Shown here in pieces: positions 8,782 through 18,552 of a stretch of DNA of 46,572 bases; within the stretch, counting starts at the first letter, position 1, and every line of letters begins with the position of its first letter. The translations under genes were made by a program, and so were the position numbers. The notes beneath the pieces are model-generated. The model searched no databases and was not told the DNA's origin. It worked only from the letters and a program-made list of their open reading frames with translations. The stretch spans positions 1 through 46,572 of the forward strand of contig JAFGHC010000037.1 in the NCBI GenBank assembly GCA_016939335.1. Reading direction: 5' to 3'. Source of the DNA: Candidatus Saganbacteria bacterium (GTDB lineage: Bacteria > Margulisbacteria > WOR-1 > O2-12-FULL-45-9 > XYB2-FULL-48-7).

Positions 8782-11706
8782 TTATGACTTCTTCTCTTTT
8801 ATTCGATCGTATTTTCCTTCCTCAACCAGTTCCCATCCTTTTTTCAACTTTAACTGTCCTTTGATATATGCGCGGACCTTCTGTTTTGTGCCCTCATCGA
8901 TCTCGACGCCGTTTTCCTTGATGCTATCCCAATAGATTCGGGCTCCATTGCTGGACTCATAAGCGACCTTGATCCTTTCTTTGGCCAGATTGACCAGGGC
9001 CGGGCTAAGCGCCGCTTTTTTCTCGCCGCCGCCGGTGCCTTTGGCTTTGGTCGCCGGTTGGGCGGCTTCGGCCGCTTTGGTCTCGCCCTTAATCGTTTCC
9101 ACCATTTCTTTTTGCAGTCTCTTGATAATGGCTTCAATCTCTTTATTGGCGGCTTTGGCGGTTTTGTCCTTACCGGCAATCCTGGTAGAGGAGATGGCCT
9201 GGTTGGCATCACTCATACCTTTCTTGGCTCTTTCGCGGTATTCGATGGCCTTCTGTTTGTCGCCGGCCTCCGCTTCGCCGGTGGCCGCTTTCTTGTAAGC
9301 TTCCTTGTAGTCGGCGAAGGCGGCTTCGCGTTCCGGGTTGGTCTTGGCCTGTTCCAGCTTCACTTCCGCCCGGTACATGTAGGCGGCGGCAAGCTCAAGG
9401 GCCGAGTACTTGGCCGGTTCTTTGATCGCCGCGTCCATCGGGGCGGTCTCTTTCAGGCGTTCGCTGGCGAGGACAAATTTGGCCTCCGCCTTGGTCAGGG
9501 AAACGGAAGAGACGTTACCGGCCCTGTCAGTTTTCGTCCAGGCGATCTTGCTCCCATCAGGGATGGCATTAATTATGGTGTAAGCCAGGTCTTTTTCCGA
9601 CTGTTTTTCTGACTTGGCCAGTTCCAGGGCCAGCTGGAACTTGTAGGCATAAACGTTCCCCTTCAGGCCGGTCTTGACCTCGCTGTCCAGCCCATCAGCC
9701 AGTTTTTCACAACTGTTGTATTCATCGATCAGGCTGACCAGGGTCTTATTATCGATCGCCAGCTTCAGGGCGGTCTGCAGGGATTCCTTGAGGATCTCCA
9801 GGGCCTGGGTTGAACCCTTTAATTCGGAATAATTCTTTTTGTATATCTCAAGCGCTTCGGTTGGCTTCTTGGCTAACTGGAGTTTCGAGAGCAACTCGCG
9901 CTGTTTCTGGTCATCGGCCTTTTCGCTCTTTTCTCCTTTGCTTTCCTCGCTCTTCACCTTCGCTTCCTTGACCCACTCGCCGAAGTCCTCGGCGCTGGTC
10001 TCGGGTTTGCGGGGCTTGAAGGGAGCGATTTTGCCCTGGTTGACCAGGCTCTTCAGCTCCGGCACATGGAAGACCGCGTAATTGCCGGTCATGCTGGCCA
10101 TAGCCGAGCGGAAAGTGAAGACGCCGACCTCGTCGGCCGAGGTGACCGCGCCGCGCTTGATCTGGGCGGTCAGCAGGGCGAACAAGTCGGCCTGCATCAG
10201 CGCCTTGAGGGCGGACAATTTACCGCCGATCTCGTTCTCGGAGAGGCCGGCGAGTCCGTCGAAATTCGCCAGGCCGGCGCGGGCGGCGGCGGTCAGTTCG
10301 CCAATCTTGGCGTCGATGCCGTTAAAGTCGAGGTCGACCAGGTACATCGAGCGATAGAGTTTGGCGGCATCGGCCAGCGAGATCTTGGCGTGGTCGGCAA
10401 ATGATCTCATGACCTTGACCGCTTCCCTCAATTCGTTTAGATCGAGATAACTGTCGCCGCCGGAGAGTCCGGCTCTCATATAGTTGTCGATCGCCCGGAA
10501 CAGGTCGCCGCCTTTCCCTTCCAGGTCAAAAGCTTTGGCCTCCTCTTTGCTGATCCGTCCGTCGTTCAGGGCGGTCCAAAGCCGATTGACCAAGTTCCCG
10601 TCTTTGACAATATCGGGATTGAGCGTCAGGATCAGATCGGCCGCTTCTTTTTGTTCCTTACTTAAACCATCAGGATAGCGGATGGTAATGGCTGGTTTCG
10701 GCTCGCTGACGGCCTTGCTGTTAACATCAATTACCACTGTTTCAAACCTGGGGTCGGGCACCCCCTCGGTCCGGCGCATCGTCAAAACCCCGTTTTTCTC
10801 TTCGATATAAAAATCGCTCCCCGGCAGCCCTTTATTCGCCTTGATCTGCCAGGGACCGGCGCCGTCGCGCTTGATCAGGACGACATAGGTGTTGACCCCC
10901 TTATGCATCTTGAAACTGATCAGTTTCTGGTTGTAGTCCAGGCGGACGTAACCGAGCAAAGGTTGAAGCCGCTCCGGGTCGACCGCCGAGGCATCTTCTT
11001 TAATAAGTTCAATCAGCCGCTGCCCGATCAGCTCTTTGAGGCGCTCGTTATTTTTGACGTACCCTTTTTCTTCCAGCGCCAGCAGGTCGGGGAAATCGGC
11101 CCCCGCGATCTTCTTGGCAGTTTCCCGGACCAGCCGGTCGTTGTCTGCCGATCTTTTGACCGTTTCACCGGCCGCCTTGGTCGATTCAACGATCTCATTG
11201 TATTCCGGCCTTAGCTTAATGACTGTCCCCAGCATGACTTGGTAAGCGCGGTCGGCCTCTTCGAATTTAGCCTTGGTTTCCGCGCTTGGTTTTTCCGCGT
11301 ATTCTGCCGCGCTCTTTTTCAGGTTGGACAAGGCGTCATTGGCTTCCTTGGAGTAGCAGGCGGCTTCATCTTTCCCGAGGGCCCCGAAAATGGCGCTGAT
11401 CAAGTCTTCGCCGGTCAGCGTTTCGGAGACCTTTGCCAGGATCGCCTTGAGCTGTTCCGCCGAAATGTTTTTGAGCGCTTTTTTCACTTCCGCTAGATTG
11501 TAGCGCTGGCTGCCGTTGTTCAGTATGGAGTAAAGTTTGTTGAAGATGACCTTAGCCTTTTCCCGATCCTTGGGTTCGCCCAGTCTGGAAATGTCGATGT
11601 CGATCTCGAGCTTTGTCTTGAGCAGGTCACGGCTGCCCGAAGTTGACTTCAGGCTTATTTGCGTCAGCGCCGCATCCAATTTCAAGGAATTCGCTCCTTC
11701 CACCAT
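8782..11706 (-). CDS. Large helical protein of unknown function (974 aa)
   Basis: Uninterrupted ORF with strong Shine-Dalgarno (GAGGAGGAGAAAAATTTATG on minus strand); Ala/Lys/Glu-rich. Confidence 0.88.
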   Translation of the reverse strand: MVEGANSLKLDAALTQISLKSTSGSRDLLKTKLEIDIDISRLGEPKDREKAKVIFNKLYSILNNGSQRYNLAEVKKALKNISAEQLKAILAKVSETLTGEDLISAIFGALGKDEAACYSKEANDALSNLKKSAAEYAEKPSAETKAKFEEADRAYQVMLGTVIKLRPEYNEIVESTKAAGETVKRSADNDRLVRETAKKIAGADFPDLLALEEKGYVKNNERLKELIGQRLIELIKEDASAVDPERLQPLLGYVRLDYNQKLISFKMHKGVNTYVVLIKRDGAGPWQIKANKGLPGSDFYIEEKNGVLTMRRTEGVPDPRFETVVIDVNSKAVSEPKPAITIRYPDGLSKEQKEAADLILTLNPDIVKDGNLVNRLWTALNDGRISKEEAKAFDLEGKGGDLFRAIDNYMRAGLSGGDSYLDLNELREAVKVMRSFADHAKISLADAAKLYRSMYLVDLDFNGIDAKIGELTAAARAGLANFDGLAGLSENEIGGKLSALKALMQADLFALLTAQIKRGAVTSADEVGVFTFRSAMASMTGNYAVFHVPELKSLVNQGKIAPFKPRKPETSAEDFGEWVKEAKVKSEESKGEKSEKADDQKQRELLSKLQLAKKPTEALEIYKKNYSELKGSTQALEILKESLQTALKLAIDNKTLVSLIDEYNSCEKLADGLDSEVKTGLKGNVYAYKFQLALELAKSEKQSEKDLAYTIINAIPDGSKIAWTKTDRAGNVSSVSLTKAEAKFVLASERLKETAPMDAAIKEPAKYSALELAAAYMYRAEVKLEQAKTNPEREAAFADYKEAYKKAATGEAEAGDKQKAIEYRERAKKGMSDANQAISSTRIAGKDKTAKAANKEIEAIIKRLQKEMVETIKGETKAAEAAQPATKAKGTGGGEKKAALSPALVNLAKERIKVAYESSNGARIYWDSIKENGVEIDEGTKQKVRAYIKGQLKLKKGWELVEEGKYDRIKEKKS

Positions 11707-11747
11707 AAATTTTTCTCCTCCTCAATTATCCCGACTTCGCTCGCTAT

Positions 11748-11801
11748 AAACAAAAAGCCAAGAATCCCGAACAGACACGCTGCCTGTTCTTGATCCTTGG
11801 C
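11748..11801 (-). terminator. Terminator-like hairpin in the leader of the large-protein operon (possible attenuator)
   Basis: Minus strand: GCCAAGGATCAAGAACAG-GCAGCGTGT-CTGTTCGGGATTCTTGGC followed by TTTTTGTTT, ~45 nt upstream of the ATG. Confidence 0.6.
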
Positions 11802-11900
11802 CTCTAAAACAAACCCCCGGAAACAGGCAATCCGGTAATCTGTTAATCTGCTTTCACTAATATTATCGGGCCAACCCCCGAAAAACTTGCATGCTTTTTT

Positions 11901-11994
11901 TACTTCCCGAATGCCCGAATTAATGCTCGAATTTCCGAACATAACTTCTCGAATATTCGTGTATTCGTGCCCAAATTCGAGCATTAGGGAAGTA
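11901..11994. repeat. Inverted repeat in the divergent intergenic region
   Basis: TACTTCCC (11901-11908) and TAATGCTCGAATTT (11921-11934) are exactly matched by AAATTCGAGCATTA (11973-11986) and GGGAAGTA (11987-11994). Confidence 0.85.
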
Positions 11995-11997
11995 ATC

Positions 11998-12006
11998 TGC
12001 TATAAT
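11998..12006 (+). promoter_or_regulatory. Extended -10 promoter of the ycaO-like gene
   Basis: TGCTATAAT with the -10 ending 7 nt before ATG 12014. Confidence 0.6.
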
Positions 12007-12013
12007 GCCTGCC

Positions 12014-13447
12014 ATGAGCGGATTCCGGTTAAAAAGCTGTCCCAAGGGGTACACCGTCGACCAGGACAAAACGGTCGCCCCGACCGAAACGGTCAAAAAC
12101 GCCCTCGAACGGCTCAAAAAGCGGTTTGACCTTTCGGGCCTCAAGATCGAACGCCGGGCCGACGCGATCGAGGGGGCCTATTCGTTCTCCAGCATCAGCG
12201 ACCAGCTGACCGCCAGCGGTAAAGGGCTGACCCCCGAGCAATCGCAGGCCAGCGCCATCATGGAGTTCGCCGAGCGCTATTCCTGGCTCCATTTCGACTG
12301 TGAAAAATACGAGGGTTATACGGTCAAAAAGCACAGCGAAATAGTGCAGGGCAAGGTGCCGACCGTTCAGCCCGGCTACTTCCTCAATAACTTCGTCGAC
12401 CTCCGGGAACCGGAAAAGCTGACGGAAGAGATCGTCGGGATTCCCCTGAAGTGGATCAAGGCGCTGTCGCTCAACGACTACAGCGAGTTTTACTACCTAA
12501 TCAACTGGCACAATTACATCTTCACCTCGAACGGCCTGGCGACCGGCAACGCCATGGAAGAGGCGATCATCCAGGCCCTTTGCGAGCTGATCGAGCGGGA
12601 GAATATCACCCGCCTCCTGCGCGACAAGCGGGTGGGGAACAACGTCGACCAGGCCAGCATAACTAACCCGCTAATCAGGAAAGTACTCGACAACGCGGCG
12701 GCTGACGGCATCAGTTTTGTGATCAAGGACATCTCCTTCGATTTCGGCGTGCCGACTTTTCTGGTTTACGGGACGAGAGAGGCGAGCAAGGGCAAACTGA
12801 CCTACAAGGGGGCCGGGCAGGGAGCGCACCCCAATCCGGAAAAGGCCCTGATCCGCGCTCTCTCGGAATACTTCGAGAGCTATTCGCTAATGAAGCGGAT
12901 CGATGACGAGGTCCGGATGGATTGGCGGCGGATCGTTCTCCGGATGCCGCGCAAGCATTACGGCTTCCTGGTTACCCTGAACCCGGAGATGATCGAGGAA
13001 AAACGGAACAAGGTCGTCAAGCTCTCCGAACTGCGCGACTGGAGCCGGCCGGACATCAAGGATGAGATCGAAGCGATCATGGGAAAACTGGCCAGGTTCG
13101 GCCACCGGGTTTTCTTCGTCGACAAGACCCATCCGGAGCTGCAGATACCGGTCTGCCGCCTGTTCATTCCAGACTTCCGCACCGTGATCGTCGCGGAACT
13201 CGAGGACCTCTGGTTCATTTTAAGCGAGGTCTATTTTGAGGCCGGCAACGAGGAGGCTTCCGTCAAATATTTCAAGAAATCACTCCTTAAACAGTCTTTC
13301 CATCTGAACCAGATGGTTCTGGCCAAACCCCGGCTGATGTTCCGGGAGAACTACAAAGAGACTTTGCTGGCCGCGGGCGTGTTCAAGAGGGACGCTTACG
13401 AGATGCTGAGAAAAATGGTGCGGGAGATACCAGCGCTCAAACTGTGA
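12014..13447 (+). CDS. YcaO-domain protein
   Basis: SQASAIMEFAERYSW, GNAMEEAIIQALCELIEREN and KALIRALSEYFESYS match YcaO-family glutamate-rich motifs; alternative ATG at 12005 overlaps the -10. Confidence 0.8.
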   Translation: MSGFRLKSCPKGYTVDQDKTVAPTETVKNALERLKKRFDLSGLKIERRADAIEGAYSFSSISDQLTASGKGLTPEQSQASAIMEFAERYSWLHFDCEKYEGYTVKKHSEIVQGKVPTVQPGYFLNNFVDLREPEKLTEEIVGIPLKWIKALSLNDYSEFYYLINWHNYIFTSNGLATGNAMEEAIIQALCELIERENITRLLRDKRVGNNVDQASITNPLIRKVLDNAAADGISFVIKDISFDFGVPTFLVYGTREASKGKLTYKGAGQGAHPNPEKALIRALSEYFESYSLMKRIDDEVRMDWRRIVLRMPRKHYGFLVTLNPEMIEEKRNKVVKLSELRDWSRPDIKDEIEAIMGKLARFGHRVFFVDKTHPELQIPVCRLFIPDFRTVIVAELEDLWFILSEVYFEAGNEEASVKYFKKSLLKQSFHLNQMVLAKPRLMFRENYKETLLAAGVFKRDAYEMLRKMVREIPALKL

Positions 13448-14144
13448 GATCTTCGGGCTTGATCTTGCCTTCGTAAAGCGCTTTGCCGACGATACAGCCT
13501 TCGACGCCGAGCTCTTTGAGCTTGAGGATATCTTCTTTCGACGAAATGCCGCCCGAGGCGATCACTGCCACGCCGGTCGCTGCGGCAAAGGCCCTGATCC
13601 CCTCGAAATTGGGCCCGGCCAGCATGCCGTCGCGGCTGATCTCGGTGTAGATGAAGCGGCGCACGCCGAGGCCGATCGCTTCTTTGGCCAGGGTCAGGAC
13701 GTCCTTTTTGCTGACGTACATCCAGCCCTCGGCCGCCGCGAAGTTCCCCTTGGCGTCGATCGCCACGGCGATCCGGTCGTCGAATTTCTCGCAGACGCTC
13801 GAGAGCAGGTTGGGGTTCTTGATGGCGGTCGTCCCCAGGATGATCCGGTCGGCGCCGTAGCCGAGCAGCTCGGAGATCGTCGTGAAGTTCCTGATCCCGC
13901 CGCCGGCCTGGACCGGGAGGCCGGCCTCCTTGATGATCGTTTTGATCAGGGCGATGTTCTCCGGCGTGCCGGTGCGCGCCCCGTCGAGATCGACGACGTG
14001 CAGCCGCCGCGCCCCGGCGGCGGCCCATTGCCGGGCCACGTCGACCGGGTCGGGCGAATAAATTATGGGCGACTCGTAGCGCCCCTGCTTGAGCCGCACG
14101 CACTTGCCGCCGAGGATATCGATCGCCGGGATTACTTCAAACAT
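13437..14144 (-). CDS. hisA: Phosphoribosylformimino-5-aminoimidazole carboxamide ribotide isomerase
   Basis: MFEVIPAIDILGGKCVRLKQG; VQAGGGIRNFTTISELLGYGADRIILGT; overlaps ycaO 3' end convergently. Confidence 0.95.
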   Translation of the reverse strand: MFEVIPAIDILGGKCVRLKQGRYESPIIYSPDPVDVARQWAAAGARRLHVVDLDGARTGTPENIALIKTIIKEAGLPVQAGGGIRNFTTISELLGYGADRIILGTTAIKNPNLLSSVCEKFDDRIAVAIDAKGNFAAAEGWMYVSKKDVLTLAKEAIGLGVRRFIYTEISRDGMLAGPNFEGIRAFAAATGVAVIASGGISSKEDILKLKELGVEGCIVGKALYEGKIKPEDLTV

Positions 14145-14758
14145 AATTTCCCAAAGTTTTTGAGGACCTTAAGTCCCGCGGCACCGCTTTTTTCCGGATG
14201 GAACTGGATGCCGTAAATATTGTCTTTCCAGACCGCCGAGACGAATTCTAGCCCATAATCGGTCCTGGTTGCAACTACCGGTTCGTCTTTCGGGATGACA
14301 TAATAGGAATGGGCAAAATAGAACGTGGTCCCATCCTCGAGCCCGTCAAGGATCGGGGCCTGGCGTTTGATCAGGAGACGGTTCCAGCCCATATGGGGAA
14401 CGCTCTGGCCCGACCAGGGAGTGCCGGCGAAATCGAACTTTTTGACCGCGCCCGGCAGGATCGCCAGCCCCTTTTCTTTGCCTTCTTCCGACGCTTCAAA
14501 TAAGTGCTGCAGGCCGAGGCAGATGCCGAGGAAAGGCTTGCCCAGGGCGATGGCTTCTTCGATCACCCCTTCGAGGGAGAGGGCGCGCAGCTCCTTGATC
14601 GCGGAGTCAAAAGAACCGACGCCGGGCAGGATCAGGCCGCTGGCCCCCCGGATGGTGTTTTTGTCCCGGGTGATCTCGGCCGCCACGCCGGCCGCCTCGC
14701 AGGCTTTCTCGACGCTGCGCAGGTTCCCTGCGCCGTAGTTTATGATGGCTAAAGACAT
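14132..14758 (-). CDS. hisH: Imidazole glycerol phosphate synthase glutamine amidotransferase subunit
   Basis: IINYGAGNLRSVEKA; ILPGVGSFDSA; FLGICLGLQHLFE; IYGIQFHPEKSG. Confidence 0.95.
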   Translation of the reverse strand: MSLAIINYGAGNLRSVEKACEAAGVAAEITRDKNTIRGASGLILPGVGSFDSAIKELRALSLEGVIEEAIALGKPFLGICLGLQHLFEASEEGKEKGLAILPGAVKKFDFAGTPWSGQSVPHMGWNRLLIKRQAPILDGLEDGTTFYFAHSYYVIPKDEPVVATRTDYGLEFVSAVWKDNIYGIQFHPEKSGAAGLKVLKNFGKLCLK

Positions 14759-15220
14759 CCGGGCACCTCATCCGCTGATGCTAAACCGGCCTCCTTCCCC
14801 ATCTTCGATGGAGAAGGGAGAGACAATTTTATTAGTTCCAAAGCTTTGCTTATGTTTTTCATGACCATGTCATTATTGAATCTCATGACTTTTATCCCGT
14901 TGGCCTCGATTATCTGCTGGCGTTCCGAATCATAACCCTTTTGTCGTTTATGAATAGGGCCGTCTAATTCTATAGCAACTTTAGCTTCGGCACAATAGAA
15001 GTCCAGAATAAAGCCTTGAAAAACGTGTTGGCGACGGAATTTTCTGCCGGTCAGATGATGGTTGCGCAGGAATTTCCAAAGATGCTTTTCTGCTTCGGTT
15101 TGCTCTTTTCTCAGTTCACGGGAACGCAAGACTTTAGCGAGCTTCGCCATTTGTTTTTCCCCTCTCCATGAAATGGAGAGGGGGGGCGGTTCGTGCCAGC
15201 GGGTGAGGTGCTAAAGACAT
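14748..15220 (-). mobile_element. DUF559-gene mobile element with terminal inverted repeats, end hairpins and an 11 bp flanking direct repeat
   Basis: GCTAAAGACAT at 14748-14758 and 15210-15220; TIRs GCACCTCATCCGCTGATGCTAAACC (14763-14787) and GGTTCGTGCCAGCGGGTGAGGTGC (15188-15211); hairpins at 14793-14817 and 15159-15183. Confidence 0.8.
14749..15150 (-). CDS. DUF559 / Vsr-like PD-(D/E)XK endonuclease-like protein
   Basis: LRKEQTEAEKHLWKFLRNHHLTGRKFRRQHVFQGFILDFYCAEAKVAIELDGPIHKRQKGYDSERQQIIEANGIKVMRFNN is the DUF559 signature; C-terminal ~25 aa are encoded by the repeat end. Confidence 0.88.
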   Translation of the reverse strand: MAKLAKVLRSRELRKEQTEAEKHLWKFLRNHHLTGRKFRRQHVFQGFILDFYCAEAKVAIELDGPIHKRQKGYDSERQQIIEANGIKVMRFNNDMVMKNISKALELIKLSLPSPSKMGKEAGLASADEVPGCL

Positions 15221-16083
15221 AGCGCAACCGCGCCGAGGACCCCCGCTTCGTCGCCCAGTTTGGCGCGCACGATCCTGACGCTGCCCGCGGGAAGGGTGAG
15301 GGCGTATTCTTTGAACTCTTTTTTGATCGGGTTGAGCAGCAGTTCCCTCATTTTGGAAACGCCGCCGCCCAGCACGACCAGCTCGGGATTGAAAATATTG
15401 ACGAGATTGGCGATGCCGACCGCCAGGTAATGGGCCGTCCGGGCGATGACTTTCTGGGCCCTTCTGCCGCCCTGGCGGGCGGCCAGCTCGACGGAGATCG
15501 CGTCCATCCCGGCGCGCCGCCTGATGGCGGTGCCGGAGCCGAGCGCTTCCAGGCAGCCGAGGTTGCCGCAGCCGCAGCGGAAGCCCTTCGAGTCGATGAC
15601 CATGTGGCCGAACTCGCCGGCGGAGCCGATCGCGCCCCGGTAGAGTTTCCGGTCGATAATGATCCCGCCGCCGATGCCGGTCGAGATCGTTATATAAATG
15701 AAATGGCGGGCCTTTTTGCCGGCGCCGAAGTAGGCCTCGGCCAGCGCCGCGCAGTTGGCGTCGTTATCGAGGCGGACGGGGACATGAAATTCCTTTTCCA
15801 GGATCTTTTTTAAATTGACCCGCTGCCAGCCGGGGAGGTTGGGGGGTTCGATCACGACCCCTTTTTCGTAAAGGATCGGGCCGGGAACGCCGATGCCGAG
15901 GCAGGTGACTTTCTTGCGTGAGCCGCGTTTCAGGTTATAAACCGCCTTGATGATGTTATCGATGACCTGTTTCCGGCCTTTGGCCGCTTCGGTAGGGATG
16001 TTGACGTCGGTGACGATCTTGCCCTCAGGGGTCGCTAAACAAGCCGCGATCTTGGTACCGCCGAGGTCGATGCCGATTATCAT
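15211..16083 (-). CDS. ROK family sugar kinase (glucokinase-like)
   Basis: IGIDLGGTKIAACLA; STGIGGGIIIDRKLYRGAIGSAGEFGHMVID; CGCGNLGCLEALGSGTAI. Confidence 0.92.
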   Translation of the reverse strand: MIIGIDLGGTKIAACLATPEGKIVTDVNIPTEAAKGRKQVIDNIIKAVYNLKRGSRKKVTCLGIGVPGPILYEKGVVIEPPNLPGWQRVNLKKILEKEFHVPVRLDNDANCAALAEAYFGAGKKARHFIYITISTGIGGGIIIDRKLYRGAIGSAGEFGHMVIDSKGFRCGCGNLGCLEALGSGTAIRRRAGMDAISVELAARQGGRRAQKVIARTAHYLAVGIANLVNIFNPELVVLGGGVSKMRELLLNPIKKEFKEYALTLPAGSVRIVRAKLGDEAGVLGAVALCL

Positions 16084-16089
16084 GGTTTA

Positions 16090-16098
16090 AGTATAGCA
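16090..16098 (-). promoter_or_regulatory. Extended -10 of the ROK gene
   Basis: Minus strand TGCTATACT, 6 nt before ATG 16083. Confidence 0.55.
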
Positions 16099-16236
16099 TA
16101 CCAAAAAATCAAATAACAAATAACAAATCTCAAACAATTCCAAATTTCCAAAATCCAAACAGCCAGAACATCTAATCTAATTGTTTATTGAGATTTTGGT
16201 ATTGTTTGTTATTTGATGCTTGTTATTTGTGATTTA
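16099..16236. repeat. Low-complexity inverted word repeat
   Basis: CAAATAACAAATAACAAATCTCAAACAATT... facing ...ATTGTTTGTTATTTGATGCTTGTTATTTGTGATTT. Confidence 0.75.
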
Positions 16237-16242
16237 TGAGGC

Positions 16243-16298
16243 TTGACATTTTTGGGCCCGGCATGCTATTATTAGCACTCGATAGGGTGGAGTGCTAA
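16243..16298 (+). promoter_or_regulatory. Sigma70-type promoter overlapping a CIRCE (HrcA) operator upstream of groES
   Basis: TTGACA (16243-16248), TATTAT (16267-16272), perfect CIRCE TTAGCACTC-N9-GAGTGCTAA (16272-16298). Confidence 0.93.
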
Positions 16299-16304
16299 CA
16301 AGAA

Positions 16305-16404
16305 TGACGAATTACTAATGCCACTAATGACTAATTATTGTATTAAAAATAATATTCGGATAAAAAACATTAATTAGTCATTCGTCATTAGTCATTAGTA
16401 ATTT
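16305..16404. repeat. Inverted word repeat between CIRCE and groES RBS
   Basis: ATGACGAATTACTAATGCCACTAATGACTAATTA facing TAATTAGTCATTCGTCATTAGTCATTAGTAATT. Confidence 0.8.
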
Positions 16405-16429
16405 ATAAACAAGGAGGTGAGTCTGGATT

Positions 16430-16726
16430 ATGGCAAGCAAGAAATTGATTCCGATCGGCGACCGGGTGGTCATCAAGCCCGCGCCGGAGGAGCAGAAGAC
16501 GAAATCGGGCATCGTCCTGCCCGACACCGCCAAGGAAAAACCGTCCGAAGGGACGGTGGTGGCGGTCGGCACCGGCCGGATCCTCGATAACGGACAGAAG
16601 GTCGCCATCGAGGTGAAAGTGGGCGACACGGTCATCTACAGCAAGTACGGCGGGACCGAGGTCAAGATCGATAACGAAGATTACATCATCTTGGCCGAGA
16701 GGGACATTTTAGCAACGAAAGGATAA
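16430..16726 (+). CDS. groES: Co-chaperonin GroES
   Basis: [42 protein letters not shown]. Confidence 0.97.
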   Translation: MASKKLIPIGDRVVIKPAPEEQKTKSGIVLPDTAKEKPSEGTVVAVGTGRILDNGQKVAIEVKVGDTVIYSKYGGTEVKIDNEDYIILAERDILATKG

Positions 16727-16735
16727 GGGAGGTGA

Positions 16736-18382
<1,647 letters not shown>

Positions 18383-18424
18383 GTCAGATCATCAGATAAT
18401 CAGATCACCAGATTATCAGAGAAA
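18383..18424. repeat. Short direct word repeat after the groEL stop
   Basis: GTCAGATCATCAGATAATCAGATCACCAGATTATCAGAG. Confidence 0.6.
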
Positions 18425-18432
18425 TGATTTAG

Positions 18433-18466
18433 GTGGGCCGGGCGTAAAGCTCGGCCCACTTTTTTG
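18433..18466 (+). terminator. Intrinsic terminator of groESL
   Basis: GTGGGCCG-ggcgtaaagct-CGGCCCAC-TTTTTT. Confidence 0.88.
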
Positions 18467-18475
18467 AGGATTCGT

Positions 18476-18504
18476 TTGACAAGCTGGGACGCGGTTGCTA
18501 TACT
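18476..18504 (+). promoter_or_regulatory. nusA-infB operon promoter
   Basis: TTGACA-N17-TATACT with TG extended -10. Confidence 0.85.
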
Positions 18505-18519
18505 TTATGTGCATGACAA

Positions 18520-18552
18520 AGTGGGGGGAAATACCCACTTTTTTGCTTTTTT
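18520..18552 (+). terminator. Terminator-like hairpin in the nusA leader (possible attenuator)
   Basis: AGTGGG-gggaaata-CCCACT-TTTTTGCTTTTTT just downstream of the predicted start site. Confidence 0.55.

Noticed and set aside
12014-13447. RiPP biosynthetic cluster around YcaO
   Set aside because: No precursor peptide, partner cyclodehydratase, TfuA or exporter nearby.
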